Assembly: GCF_024362785.1 (NCBI RefSeq)
Contig: NZ_CP093301.1
Span: 4,774,001-4,838,000, forward strand
Source of the DNA: Evansella sp. LMS18
GTDB taxonomy: Bacteria > Bacillota > Bacilli > Bacillales > Salisediminibacteriaceae
DNA length: 64,000 nucleotides
Direction: 5' to 3'
Under the pieces are notes generated by a model. The model was not told the DNA's origin. It saw only the letters and a program-made list of their open reading frames with translations, and searched no databases. The position numbers and the translations under genes are program-made. Shown here one piece after another: positions 37,052-46,115 of the stretch. Position 1 is the stretch's first letter; every line of letters begins with the position of its first letter.

Positions 37052-38569
37052 TTATATATCATACACCTTGCTGTATTTCTCTTTCAAATAGTTAATAAGG
37101 TGAGACGCATTTACACCTTCCCCGGTTGTATCTTTTAAAATTTCCAGCGGTTTTTTGCTTTTCCCATACTGGTGGACATTTTTCGTCATCCACTCTTTCA
37201 CCTTAGCAAGTTCCCCTTCCCGAAGCAGCTCCTCATAATCAGGGAGATCCTTATCCATTGCGTTCTTGAGCTGTGCGGCGTACACATAGCCAAGAGCATA
37301 GGACGGGAAGTACCCGAACGATCCACCGGCCCAGTGTACATCCTGGAGTACCCCTTCTCCGTCGTTTTCAGGACGGATACCAAGGAGTTCTTCCATTTTA
37401 TTGTTCCACGCTTCCGGCAGGTCTTTCACTTCCAGTTCTCCGTTAATCAACGCTTTTTCCAGCTCATAACGAAGGATAATATGAAGAGAATAAGTCATCT
37501 CATCCGCTTCAATCCGGATGAATGACGGTCCGGCCACATTGATTCCCCGGTAAAAGGCATCCAGGTCAATGTTATTAAACTGTTCAGGTGCATACTCCTT
37601 CAGAAGGCTGTAATTTTTCTCCCAGAACGCTTTGTTTCTGCCAACAAAGTTTTCCCAGAATAAAGACTGGGACTCGTGAATGCCCATCGACGTTCCGGTT
37701 GCTAAAGGAGTGCCGACAAACTTTTCATCAATGTTTTGTTCATAAAGGGCGTGCCCTCCTTCATGAATCGTTCCGAAAACAGCTGTCCTGAAATCTTCTT
37801 CATCATATTTAGTCGTCACCCGCACATCCCCCGGGTTTAACCCGATGGCAAATGGATGTACAGTTGTGTCCAGGCGCCCTGCGTCAAAGTCATACTGCAT
37901 GCTCTTAAGTATTTCTTTGCTCAGCGCCTCTTGTTTTTCTGCAGGGAAATGCTTAAACAGAAAGTCTGTTTCCGGCTGTTTTGGTGATTCCGTTACAGCT
38001 TTTACGAGAGGAACAATCTCCTCCTTCAGCTGCCCGAATACTTCGTCAATTACATCGACAGTAAGCCCTGGCTCATAATCATCGAGTAAAGTGTTATATT
38101 TATTTCCTTCATAGCCTACCCAGTCCACGTACTTCCTGTTAAACTCCACAATCTTCTCGAGATAAGGCTGGAACATGGAAAAATCCTGCTTTTCCTTCGC
38201 TTCCGCCCAGACTGATTCAGCATTGGAAGTCAGTACAACATATTCCTCATACTCTTTTTCCGGAATATTCTTAAGCTTGTTAAGCTCACGTTCTACTTCC
38301 TCCACTGTCCCCTTTGTCACTTCATCCAGGCTGTTCCAGGCATTCTCTTCTCTCAGCTGAGCAATATACTGTTTCATTTCTTCTGAGGTGCTCATACGAA
38401 AAACCTCAGAGGATAGCGTCCCAATGACAGCTGACCTCTGGCTTACTCCTTTTTTAGGAGCGCCTGTTCTTAAATCCCATGCGATTACACCGATCGCCTC
38501 GTTGTAGTTCACCATTTTCTTAATATAATCGCGAAATTGTGTCTCGATTTTATGTACATCTGCTGGCAA
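37052..38569 (-). CDS. Carboxypeptidase Taq (M32 family)
   Basis: 505 residues, the family size. The zinc motif H-E-G-G-H (269-273, in FGTIHEGGHALYEQ) with a downstream Glu (GIHESQS near 298-304) and GYFPSYALGYVYAAQ (about 423-437) are diagnostic. It trims amino acids from peptide C-termini in the cytoplasm (broad specificity, not Pro). TTG start after GGGGAGA. It is a single-gene unit between opuF and a HesB-like gene; own terminator downstream. Confidence 0.93.
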   Translation of the reverse strand: MPADVHKIETQFRDYIKKMVNYNEAIGVIAWDLRTGAPKKGVSQRSAVIGTLSSEVFRMSTSEEMKQYIAQLREENAWNSLDEVTKGTVEEVERELNKLKNIPEKEYEEYVVLTSNAESVWAEAKEKQDFSMFQPYLEKIVEFNRKYVDWVGYEGNKYNTLLDDYEPGLTVDVIDEVFGQLKEEIVPLVKAVTESPKQPETDFLFKHFPAEKQEALSKEILKSMQYDFDAGRLDTTVHPFAIGLNPGDVRVTTKYDEEDFRTAVFGTIHEGGHALYEQNIDEKFVGTPLATGTSMGIHESQSLFWENFVGRNKAFWEKNYSLLKEYAPEQFNNIDLDAFYRGINVAGPSFIRIEADEMTYSLHIILRYELEKALINGELEVKDLPEAWNNKMEELLGIRPENDGEGVLQDVHWAGGSFGYFPSYALGYVYAAQLKNAMDKDLPDYEELLREGELAKVKEWMTKNVHQYGKSKKPLEILKDTTGEGVNASHLINYLKEKYSKVYDI

Positions 38570-38708
38570 AACTATCTCCCCTTCCAGTTATCTTGTATTG
38601 CAAATACTTTTCCCTTTCCATATTATACATGATATGTAGCCTTTAGTATCAGAATTTCTTGCCCACTGGAGCTGATTACTATACGATAGCGTGAGGAGGT
38701 GTTCCCGC

Positions 38709-39011
38709 ATGCAACTAACAATCACAGAAAATGCAGCAAACTTATATAAAAAGGAAATGAGCCTGAAGGATGGAGATGTCCTTTCCCTCTTCGTCCGGGT
38801 TGGGGGAATCGGCTCAGGAGGATTCTCAGCCGGTGTAAAAAAGGGGCGTCCTGATGGGGATTATACAGAAGTTACCTCAGGTGGCCTCGTCTTTTCTGTT
38901 TCAGACGAAGAAATCTGGTATTTTGACGGAATGACAATAGATTTCGATGAAGATATGCAGGAGCTCACATTTGATAACCCAAAGATTGATAATGTGATTA
39001 ATCCATTATAG
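38709..39011 (+). CDS. HesB-like domain protein (YneR type)
   Basis: 100 residues from the ATG after GAGGAGGTG. The domain order (LTITENAANLYKKEM, LFVRVGGIGSGGFSAGV, IDFDEDMQELTFDNPKIDN) is that of IscA/HesB proteins, but none of the three iron-sulfur Cys is present; the protein has no Cys at all. Such Cys-less forms (YneR-like) do not assemble clusters, and their role is unknown. Convergent with moaA, sharing a bidirectional terminator. Confidence 0.8.
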   Translation: MQLTITENAANLYKKEMSLKDGDVLSLFVRVGGIGSGGFSAGVKKGRPDGDYTEVTSGGLVFSVSDEEIWYFDGMTIDFDEDMQELTFDNPKIDNVINPL

Positions 39012-39019
39012 CAAAAGAA

Positions 39020-39043
39020 AACGGGCGCATTTCTGCGCCCGTT
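39020..39043. terminator. Bidirectional terminator between hesB-like gene and moaA
   Basis: AACGGGCGCA / TGCGCCCGTT stem with A and T tracts on the two sides. Confidence 0.85.
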
Positions 39044-39049
39044 GTTTTA

Positions 39050-40069
39050 TTATCCACCGATGTGGGACATCTCGATTTTTCTGATCTGTCCTTTATCTGT
39101 ATGCTTGAGGCGTTCAACCGAATACTGGTCATCTCTGCCTTCCCACACATTACGTATTGTTTTCATTACAGCATCATCCCCCACTCCGGACCTCAATACA
39201 TCCCTGATATCATGGCCCCCGGAAGCGAACAGGCATGTCACAAGCTTTCCGTCAGCTGACAGCCTGATTCTGGAACAGGAAGAACAAAATGCATCTGTTA
39301 CAGAAGAAATAATACCTATCTCATTCCCGTTATCTTTGTAGCGGTATCTTGTCGCCACTTCACCAGTGTAATTGGCATCAATCGGTTCAATAGGCATTTC
39401 TTCGTTAATCATTGAAAAAATCTCTTTTTTGCTGACCACATTATCAAGTTTCCAGCCATTTGAGTTTCCAACATCCATAAATTCTATATATCTTAAAATA
39501 ACACCTGTATCTTTGAAGTAGCGTGCCATCGGAAGAATGTCTTCTTCGTTCATTCCCCGTTTTACTACCATGTTCATCTTGACGCCAAGGCCAGCCTTTT
39601 GTGCTGCTTCTATGCCATCAAGGATCTTTTGCACACCGACATTCCTGCCGTTTATATACCTGAATTTTTCGTCGTCAAGACAGTCCAGACTCACAGTTAC
39701 CCGTTGAAGTCCAGCTGCTTTCAGATCTTCTGCATACTTAGGCAGCAGTGATCCGTTAGTAGTCATTGCTATATCTTCAATGCCGTCAATACTGTTCAGC
39801 ATATCAATCAATCGAACGAGGTTTTGCCGCATGAGCGGTTCCCCACCTGTAATACGGAGTTTTTTTATATCACTCATTTTTACGAAAAGCTTCGTTAAGT
39901 GCGTAATCTCTTCAAAAGAGAGCACTTCAGGCTTAGGTAAAAATTTAAAGTTTTTATCAAAGATTTCCGGAGGCATGCAGTAACGGCAGCGAAAATTACA
40001 TCGGTCTGTTACCGAGATGCGCAAATCCCTTAAAGGTCTGCCTAGTTTGTCCTTTAGTTTAGTTTCCAT
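39050..40069 (-). CDS. moaA: GTP 3',8-cyclase (molybdenum cofactor biosynthesis)
   Basis: 339 residues from the ATG after AGGGGGG. The radical-SAM cluster C-x3-C-x2-C (Cys24, 28, 31 in [11 protein letters not shown]) and the second C-terminal cluster ([18 protein letters not shown], about 258-275) are complete, and the C-terminus ends in the conserved Gly-Gly. With MoaC it converts GTP to cyclic pyranopterin phosphate. No other moa/mod genes lie nearby, which is unusual but known in Bacillus, where these genes are scattered. Confidence 0.95.
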   Translation of the reverse strand: METKLKDKLGRPLRDLRISVTDRCNFRCRYCMPPEIFDKNFKFLPKPEVLSFEEITHLTKLFVKMSDIKKLRITGGEPLMRQNLVRLIDMLNSIDGIEDIAMTTNGSLLPKYAEDLKAAGLQRVTVSLDCLDDEKFRYINGRNVGVQKILDGIEAAQKAGLGVKMNMVVKRGMNEEDILPMARYFKDTGVILRYIEFMDVGNSNGWKLDNVVSKKEIFSMINEEMPIEPIDANYTGEVATRYRYKDNGNEIGIISSVTDAFCSSCSRIRLSADGKLVTCLFASGGHDIRDVLRSGVGDDAVMKTIRNVWEGRDDQYSVERLKHTDKGQIRKIEMSHIGG

Positions 40070-40316
40070 AACAATCCCCCCTGGTAGTACCATTATACGG
40101 CCTGGGAATTTGAATATACAAGGGGGTTCACAAAACTTTCTTATTTACACTATACTCATGGTGCCTGGCTTCCTTAAGGGTTCAGGTTATTGGTTTATTG
40201 TTTTTTATTTCTATACGGTACGTGAAATAATTTAATGCGTTACCTAAAAAACGTTGGTCGCATTAGACGGTTGCATGTGGATGGCATACGACCATTTCAC
40301 TTTCTCCCTATAACAA

Positions 40317-40350
40317 AAACGGTCGTATGAGCCTTTTCATACGACCGTTT
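40317..40350 (-). terminator. Terminator downstream of rlmL
   Basis: AAACGGTCGTATGA / TCATACGACCGTTT stem with a short loop. It lies 19 bp past the rlmL stop. Confidence 0.85.
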
Positions 40351-40368
40351 CCTTAAAGCAGATTAAAT

Positions 40369-41511
40369 TTAATTTTTATTCCGCGGCGGGCGTTTTCCCC
40401 AATACTGATAATAGTCTGTTTTAATATTCCCATTGTAGAGCTTACGTTTTTTTGTAGCTTTAGCTCCATAAAGTTCTTCAAAATCTTCGTTGGAAGTAAT
40501 CACATATACGGACCATGTATCAAGAGGACGGAATGTTTCTCCCATTTCTCTGTAAAGCTTTTCCACATATTTTCTCTCCTGCATCCGTTCGCCATATGGC
40601 GGGTTTCCTACGATGACTCCGTAGTCTTTCGTTGTCCGGAAATCCTTTGCCTGCATCTGTTTAAACTTGATTTGATCAGGAAATCCAGCTTCCATAGCAT
40701 TATTGGATGCGAGCTCAATCATATTATGATCAATATCAAAGCCTTCGATGTCCAGGGGCTGATCATACTTCGCCAGATCCTCCGCTTCCTCAAGAGCAGC
40801 GTCAAACCAGCGTTGTTCATACCATGCCCAGTTTTCAAAAGCGAACTCCCTGTTAATGCCTGGAGCGATGTTCTGACCAATCATTGCCGCTTCGATTGGC
40901 AATGTTCCTGAACCGCAGAATGGGTCTACAAACGGCCTGTCAGGACTCCAGTTAGTTAATTTTATGAGAGCAGCAGCAAGCGTCTCCTTTAACGGAGCTT
41001 CATTATGGAGGTACCTGTAGCCCCGTTTATGAAGGCCTGTCCCGCTCGTATCGATTGTGAGCTGGGCTATGTCTTTATGAAGGGCAACTTCAATTCTCTG
41101 CAGCGGCCCTTTTTCTTCGAACCATTGTACATGGTAATGTTGCTTTAAGCTTTCCACCACTGCTTTTTTAACGATCGCCTGACAGTCGGAAATACTGAAA
41201 AGCTTTGATTTTACAGATCGGCCGATAACCGGAAACTCCGCGTCTTCTGATATATATTCATTCCACGGAAGTGCTTTCGTCTGTTCAAACAGCTCCTCAA
41301 AGCTCAGGGCCTTAAATTCCCCAACGAGAAGCTTTACCCGGTCAGCTGTTCTGAGCCAGAGATTAGCCCTCGCAATACCGGAAGGGTCTGCTTCAAAAAT
41401 AACTTTACCGTTCTCAACTTTGACATCCGTATAACCGAGCGCCTTGACTTCATCAGCAACGATAGATTCCAGCCCCATCGCCGCTGTAGCAATTAATGTT
41501 ACTGAATTCAA
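40369..41511 (-). CDS. rlmL: THUMP-domain 23S rRNA guanine methyltransferase (RlmL/YpsC)
   Basis: 380 residues. The N-terminal THUMP RNA-binding domain (about 55-165) is followed by a SAM methyltransferase with FVDPFCGSGTLPIEAAMI (about 193-210), the FDIDHNMIELASNNA strand (about 255-270) and the catalytic NPPYGERM (about 303-310). It methylates a guanine in 23S rRNA. TTG start after AAGGAGG. The location next to rnpB, gpsB and ypsA matches ypsC in B. subtilis. Confidence 0.92.
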   Translation of the reverse strand: MNSVTLIATAAMGLESIVADEVKALGYTDVKVENGKVIFEADPSGIARANLWLRTADRVKLLVGEFKALSFEELFEQTKALPWNEYISEDAEFPVIGRSVKSKLFSISDCQAIVKKAVVESLKQHYHVQWFEEKGPLQRIEVALHKDIAQLTIDTSGTGLHKRGYRYLHNEAPLKETLAAALIKLTNWSPDRPFVDPFCGSGTLPIEAAMIGQNIAPGINREFAFENWAWYEQRWFDAALEEAEDLAKYDQPLDIEGFDIDHNMIELASNNAMEAGFPDQIKFKQMQAKDFRTTKDYGVIVGNPPYGERMQERKYVEKLYREMGETFRPLDTWSVYVITSNEDFEELYGAKATKKRKLYNGNIKTDYYQYWGKRPPRNKN

Positions 41512-41679
41512 TGCAACTCCTCCTTGTTTAATTGAATTTTATGTATGATTTCCTGAAGTTTTAAATTCATCTGCGGCTGCAGCATAAAAAACACTTTGTT
41601 ATCGTAACATGTTTTCTTATCTTTTCCTATTTTCGTCTGTATAACTAAAGAAAAACTTGGTCGATATGTGGTTTTTCTT

Positions 41680-42195
41680 ATGGAGGCGCGATTCTGCGAT
41701 TTAAATTTGCTGGTTGGTCATCGAATCTGGACAAATCTTTTCTTTCGAGGAGGTATTTGTCCAGCAAATCAGTTATTCTGGACAAATCAAGCCGATTGTC
41801 CAGTTATTTGTCCATCAAATTCCTTATTCTGGACAAATCAAGCCGATTCTCCAAATATTTGTCCATTAAAATATAAATTATGTAAATAGTGTTAAAAATA
41901 GGATGCTTTTCTGGACAAATTTGAGGTTTTCTATGGGTATTTGTCCAGCAAATCATATACTCTGGACAAATTTACTGATTTGCACCGATATTTGTCCAGC
42001 AAATTCCTTATTCTGGACAAATCAAGCCGATTCTCCAAATATTTGTCCATTAAAATATAAATTATGTAAATAGTGTTAAAAATAGAATGCTTTTCTGGAC
42101 AAATCTGAGGTTTCTATGGGTATTTGTCCAGCAAATCATTTATTCTGGACAAATTTACTGATTGGCACCGAGATTTGTCCAGTAAATTTCTTTAA
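41680..42195. repeat. GGACAAAT repeat block between rlmL and rnpB
   Basis: In this gene-free stretch (41512-42377), TCTGGACAAAT alternates with its complement ATTTGTCCAG about a dozen times. A larger unit of 184 bp is duplicated in tandem: 41821-42004 and 42005-42188 are almost identical (they share CAAGCCGATTCTCCAAATA and the ATTATGTAAATAGTG stretch). No open frame fits. Spacing is too irregular for a CRISPR array and the units are palindromic. Confidence 0.8.
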
Positions 42196-42321
42196 TCGAA
42201 TCAACAAACCCCACCCCTGCCAATACAATAGATCAACCCACATTCACGGATAACGTGAAACCGGTGCAATTATCAAAGTCCTCTGTCCACTGCCATACCC
42301 TATTGCCTGCCATCCTCATAA

Positions 42322-42352
42322 AACAAAAACCCTGCAGCCTGAGAAGCTGCAG
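42322..42352 (-). terminator. Terminator of rnpB
   Basis: CTGCAGC / GCTGCAG perfect stem with loop TTCTCAG, followed on the minus strand by GGGTTTTTGTTTT. Confidence 0.85.
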
Positions 42353-42377
42353 AGTCCGTTTACTGATTATATCAATA

Positions 42378-42792
42378 TGACGCCACTTTTGTTTTGTAAG
42401 CCATGTTCTGTACCGTCGTCCTGCAAGCGGCTGTCAAACCTCGGACTCGGGCAGCAATCATCTGTCTACAGACATCTGTCTGTTCCCCATTCCGTTCATT
42501 TCCTTCCTGGGGATGCCCCTACCAAATTTTGGGTTTCTCGCTCGTGGGGTTTACCTCGTTCCACTCTGGCCATTTCTAACCAGACTTCGTCACTGTGGCA
42601 CTTTCAAGGTATTCGCCCCATATCCATAAGGACTTAGGTGCTTTCCCTGCCGTTAGCCCAGTAAAAAACCGGACTACCCTGGCTTATGACTTCGCCAGGC
42701 ACGAACACTACAGCCATCTCAGACTGTGCGAGCATGGACTTTCCTCTGCATCATAATGATGCAGCGATTACTCAAACATCAGTGGTTGTCTT
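42378..42792 (-). ncRNA. rnpB: RNase P RNA (type B)
   Basis: About 415 nt. The universal core is clear: GAGGAAAGTCCATGCTCGCAC near the 5' end, GTGCCACAGTGACGAAGTC in the middle, GAGCGAGAAACCCAAAATTTGG and ACAGAACATGGCTTAC near the 3' end. The P1 stem pairs CCACT near the 5' end with AGTGG near the 3' end. It processes pre-tRNA 5' ends with the RnpA protein. Ends are estimated from P1. Confidence 0.95.
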
Positions 42793-42840
42793 TAAGCGAC
42801 AATATAAATATTAACATATTTACCGTCGCTCAATCAACTG

Positions 42841-43242
42841 TTATTTAATTCCAGAAGATTTTCTTACAGCTCTTTTTGCCAGCTGGTCAGCTTCTTTGTT
42901 CTGCTTGCCTGGAATCCATTTAACAAAAACATAATCAAAATCGTCCGCAATCATGCGCATAGCTTCTTCCAGGAGTAAATTATACTCTTGTTTTTTCACG
43001 TATTCCTTTTCAACTGCATCAGCGAGCACCTGGGAATCAGTTCTTAACGAGAGTGTGCGGAACCCTTCTTCTTTACAGATTTTAAGGGCTTCTAAAAGAG
43101 CATGGAATTCAGCTTCATGGTTAGACATAGAAGGCAACGGGATACTTTTCCTGATGAGCCTTCCATTGTCGTTTATGAATATTCCTGCTCCGGAAGGACC
43201 CGGGTCCCCAGCACTCCCTCCATCGATATACACTTCGATCAA
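42841..43242 (-). CDS. RNase HI-like protein
   Basis: 133 residues. Acidic catalytic set is recognisable: Asp7 in VYIDGGSAGDPG, Glu in MSNHEAEFHALLEALK (about 42-57), Asp in LSLRTDSQVLADA (about 64-76) and a final Asp in KEADQLAKRAVRK (about 115-127). It cleaves RNA in RNA-DNA hybrids, as the Bacillus YpeP type proteins are thought to do. TTG start after GGAGA. Lies just upstream of rnpB and downstream of gpsB. Confidence 0.85.
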   Translation of the reverse strand: MIEVYIDGGSAGDPGPSGAGIFINDNGRLIRKSIPLPSMSNHEAEFHALLEALKICKEEGFRTLSLRTDSQVLADAVEKEYVKKQEYNLLLEEAMRMIADDFDYVFVKWIPGKQNKEADQLAKRAVRKSSGIK

Positions 43243-43276
43243 GATAAGTCTTCTCCTTTAAAGTAACTGAGAAGGG

Positions 43277-43591
43277 TCAGTCATACAATTTGCTTCCAAA
43301 AACGTGCTTTTCCAGATTGGAAAGCCTTCTCAGGATATCATAATTTGTATTCCCGGCCTGAGGCTGCGGCTGCGGCCTTTTCGTATGCTCACTTAGAGCG
43401 GCTGCTTCTTTCTTAAGGCGCTCCACCTCTTTTTCGAGCCAGTCAATCCTGTTTTCAAATGCATCGTAATCTTTAATGATCTGGTCGAGAAACTGATCAA
43501 CCTCTTCCTGGCTGTATCCTCTGAGCCCAGTTTTAAAATCTTTCTCCAGTATATCCTTTTGCGTTAAACGTGAAATTCTTTTTGTCCCCAA
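43277..43591 (-). CDS. gpsB: Cell division protein GpsB
   Basis: 104 residues. The DivIVA-like N-terminal domain ([41 protein letters not shown], about 10-50) with its membrane-touching RGYSQ loop is followed by a coiled coil (about 50-70), a Pro/Gln-rich linker and the C-terminal trimerisation helix ([17 protein letters not shown]). GpsB shuttles penicillin-binding proteins between septum and side wall. TTG start after GAGGTG. Synteny with B. subtilis agrees. Confidence 0.95.
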   Translation of the reverse strand: MGTKRISRLTQKDILEKDFKTGLRGYSQEEVDQFLDQIIKDYDAFENRIDWLEKEVERLKKEAAALSEHTKRPQPQPQAGNTNYDILRRLSNLEKHVFGSKLYD

Positions 43592-43654
43592 TTATTTCAC
43601 CTCTATTAGTAGAACGTATATTAATTTATATTTTTTCAAAAAGACCGGGAAATG

Positions 43655-44215
43655 TCAATTCCAACCGCTGTTTTCCTGCTCGTCACGTATTACTTCATCA
43701 ATTTCATCCGGTGTAAGATAAATTACCGGGTAGCCCGCTGCCTCCTGCTTCTTCTTAGCATAGCTTATGTAGTACTGTGGAGACCCCTCTGTCAACTCAT
43801 CATACAAAACAAGAAAAGCATCGCTTTTATCAATAATAAACTGATTTTTCATGCGTAGCTGGGATGAATGTTCATATTTTCGTTTGGAAATAAAGTCTGT
43901 ATAGTCACTTTCCGACCATACTTTTTCATACAGAATCTTCGTCTGTTCCCCCCACCTTTCTTCCTGTTCAAAAAATGGTGCCAATGTGGCAAGCTTCACA
44001 GGATACTCTTTTTTCATGGAAATAACTGCTTCCGCCGCCCATAATTCTACTCCAGGCTGGCCGCTGGTTATGATCCATTCGATTTCATACTCCTCAATAA
44101 GCTGGCGGAGCTTTTTCCTGATTGCTGTTTTCAGATAATCAAGATATTCATGTTTTTCGTTGAATATTCCTAATTCATGGGGTTTATAGCCGGATACTGC
44201 TAAAACTTTATACAT
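43655..44215 (-). CDS. ypsA: DUF1273/YpsA family protein
   Basis: 186 residues. VSGYKPHELGIFNEKH near the N-terminus, the WIITSGQPGVELWAAE block (about 47-62), and LYDELTEGSPQYYISYAKKK (about 136-155) are typical of the SLOG-related YpsA family, a Rossmann-like nucleotide-binding fold. In Bacillus and Staphylococcus it has been linked to cell division, matching its place beside gpsB. GGGGGGATG precedes the start. Confidence 0.9.
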   Translation of the reverse strand: MYKVLAVSGYKPHELGIFNEKHEYLDYLKTAIRKKLRQLIEEYEIEWIITSGQPGVELWAAEAVISMKKEYPVKLATLAPFFEQEERWGEQTKILYEKVWSESDYTDFISKRKYEHSSQLRMKNQFIIDKSDAFLVLYDELTEGSPQYYISYAKKKQEAAGYPVIYLTPDEIDEVIRDEQENSGWN

Positions 44216-44309
44216 GTCATCCCCCCTTTCCCATCGTTGTTATACCATGGCAGCTTACTATCAATATGTAATGAAAGCGAACCAGCTAAGCGCCGGTTCG
44301 CATACATTT

Positions 44310-44558
44310 TTAGAATCTTCTCCCTGGTCCGCAGTGGATATCCTGGCAAGTAGTGCAGTGCACAGTAGACTCTGTGTGCGGATAGCTGTGGAAATATCTC
44401 CAGTTATGAGTTACAACATTTGTTGTATGGCTAGGGTGTACTACAGGAACGTTATAGTTTTGAGCAAATTGTCTCACATTGTGGCGTGTAGGCGTATATC
44501 TTGGCGGCAGGTTTACTGCAGGTCCTGCTGCCGGTCCAACTGGTCGTGGGCTGAACAT
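44310..44558 (-). CDS. cotD: Spore coat protein CotD-like
   Basis: 82 residues rich in Pro, His, Tyr and Asn. The phrases TRHNVRQFAQNYNVPVVHPSHTTNVVTHNWRYFHSYPHTES and a Cys-rich end (VHCTTCQDIHCGPG) match the CotD inner coat protein. It is deposited on spores late in sporulation, so a SigK-dependent promoter is expected but not identified. It occupies the cotD position between ypsA and mrfB as in B. subtilis. Confidence 0.85.
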   Translation of the reverse strand: MFSPRPVGPAAGPAVNLPPRYTPTRHNVRQFAQNYNVPVVHPSHTTNVVTHNWRYFHSYPHTESTVHCTTCQDIHCGPGRRF

Positions 44559-45041
44559 GTTTGTATTTCCTCCTTTATTTTTTGATTCAATAACAAACTA
44601 TGTCAGCCGGGGCAAAGGTGTACTAGTATATAAACCTATTTTTGCCATCCGCCCCTATATATGCAATTTACTTTTCTTTTATAACGGTACTATTGAAACA
44701 TCCAGACGGTGGTGCCAATCACTACGAAAAATAACATTACAAATAATCTCGCCATTTTTTCTTTCCCCTGACTTTCTCTGATAATTTATTACACGGACAA
44801 AAAATTGTCATTCTATCGATACTATAAGGAGAAAATTACAGAAAATCAATAGATTTTTTATTCTTTGCACAAAATTTCTTCATTTTTCGCCAAGTTATGA
44901 ACCAGTCCCGGTTTTTTCCGGCGGTAAACCTTTAAAAAACCTCGAATGTGCTTGCATTTTGCGCTTGCCTGGGAAATATTCATTTCATTGTAAAAAAGGC
45001 CGGGAAATATTTATACTGTAATGAGAGAGGAGTGATATACG
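44559..45041. other. Intergenic region between cotD and the ferredoxin gene
   Basis: 483 bp without a convincing gene. It serves divergent promoters: a probable vegetative promoter for the ferredoxin (TTGTAA at 44988, 18-nt spacer, TATACT at 45012) lies at its right end. Nothing else stands out. Confidence 0.5.
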
Positions 45042-45365
45042 ATGCCAAAAGTTTCTGTACCTGGCTTTGAACCTTTTGAAGCAGAAAAAGGAAAAAAGCT
45101 CGTCCTTGCCCTGGAAGATAACGGTGTTGACATCCTTCACCGATGCGGCGGGAAGGCTAAATGCACAACCTGCAGAGTGAAAGTGCACGAAGGCGATTTT
45201 GGACCCCTGACAGACATTGAAAAAGAAGCTTTCAAAAGAAAAGGAGTGGATGACCCGCTTCGGCTTTCCTGCCAGGTTAGACTAGCGGACGAAGACGTGA
45301 AAGTTGAACCTGTAATGACAGCTGCAGCATCCGGGCTGGATCCCGGGCCCCGGCCGGAGAAATAA
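45042..45365 (+). CDS. 2Fe-2S ferredoxin
   Basis: 107 residues. The plant-type cluster motif is CGGKAKCTTCRV (C-x5-C-x2-C, about 36-47) with the fourth Cys in LSCQVRL (about 77). It should carry a [2Fe-2S] cluster and transfer electrons to a reductase or oxygenase that is not in this window. GAGAGGAGTG upstream. Ends at a clear terminator. Confidence 0.88.
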   Translation: MPKVSVPGFEPFEAEKGKKLVLALEDNGVDILHRCGGKAKCTTCRVKVHEGDFGPLTDIEKEAFKRKGVDDPLRLSCQVRLADEDVKVEPVMTAAASGLDPGPRPEK

Positions 45366-45372
45366 GGTGCCG

Positions 45373-45402
45373 CCGCAGGATTATTTCCTGCGGTATTTTT
45401 TT
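45373..45402 (+). terminator. Terminator of the ferredoxin gene
   Basis: CCGCAGGA / TCCTGCGG stem with a 5-nt loop followed by TATTTTTTT. Confidence 0.85.
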
Positions 45403-46115
45403 GCCCGTTCCCAGTCCTTAAAAGTAACTATTCCTTCTTTCATAAGCTCATGTAATAGCTTTTCAAATAGTTTCGCAGTCATATTCGCATCGTTAAGGGC
45501 ATGGTGTCGCGCTTCCTTACCGATAGAAAACTTCTGAATCAGCTGGTCGAGGCCATTTTTTTCTTCAGGGTATAACCACCTGGCAACCTCGTAAGAGTCC
45601 ATGAAAGGAGGCTGGTAATCAGGCAGACCCCATCTCTGCACCATTTCCTGAAGAAAAGGAACATCAAAAGAAGCGGGATGGGCGACAAGCATTGTGCCTT
45701 CTGAAAACTCCAGAAAATGATAAAATGCCAGAGGAAACTCAATCCCACCGTCGATATCTTTATTAGTCAAGCCTGTCAATTCAAAAACTTCACGTGGTAT
45801 TTTTTTTGCCGGACGTACTACTTCATAAAAGTGCTCAGAGAACTGCATTTTTTCCATATTCATTTTCAGGGCACCTATAGAAACAACCTCATCACCAATT
45901 CGGGGGAAAAAGCCAGTGGTTTCCAGATCAAAAACCGTAAAATCTATTTCTTTAAGAGGTGTATCCGGATCTATTGTGTTTTCAGCCTTTTTCAAGGAGA
46001 GTGCTGTTTTATCCAACTGCTCCAGGTTGTCTTTCAGCCAGCTTTTTTTATTATGCTGAAACCGGTGCCAGTCATACACCATGTATTTGATTATCTGGGT
46101 GACGGATACATCCAT
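45381..46115 (-). CDS. DnaQ-like 3'-5' exonuclease
   Basis: 244 residues. The DEDDh set is visible: Asp63 and Glu65 in VFDLETTGF, Asp in HPASFDVPFL (about 153-162) and His/Asp in HHALNDANMT (about 203-212). The N-terminal 55 residues have no assigned function. It overlaps the end of the DUF294 gene by one base (TAATG), indicating translational coupling. Pairs of this exonuclease and a DUF294 protein occur in many bacteria; the shared substrate is not known. Confidence 0.88.
   Translation of the reverse strand: MDVSVTQIIKYMVYDWHRFQHNKKSWLKDNLEQLDKTALSLKKAENTIDPDTPLKEIDFTVFDLETTGFFPRIGDEVVSIGALKMNMEKMQFSEHFYEVVRPAKKIPREVFELTGLTNKDIDGGIEFPLAFYHFLEFSEGTMLVAHPASFDVPFLQEMVQRWGLPDYQPPFMDSYEVARWLYPEEKNGLDQLIQKFSIGKEARHHALNDANMTAKLFEKLLHELMKEGIVTFKDWERAKKYRRK

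Noticed and set aside
41680-42195. CRISPR array
   Set aside because: Units are palindromic, alternate in orientation, have irregular spacing and repeat the spacers themselves; no cas genes nearby.
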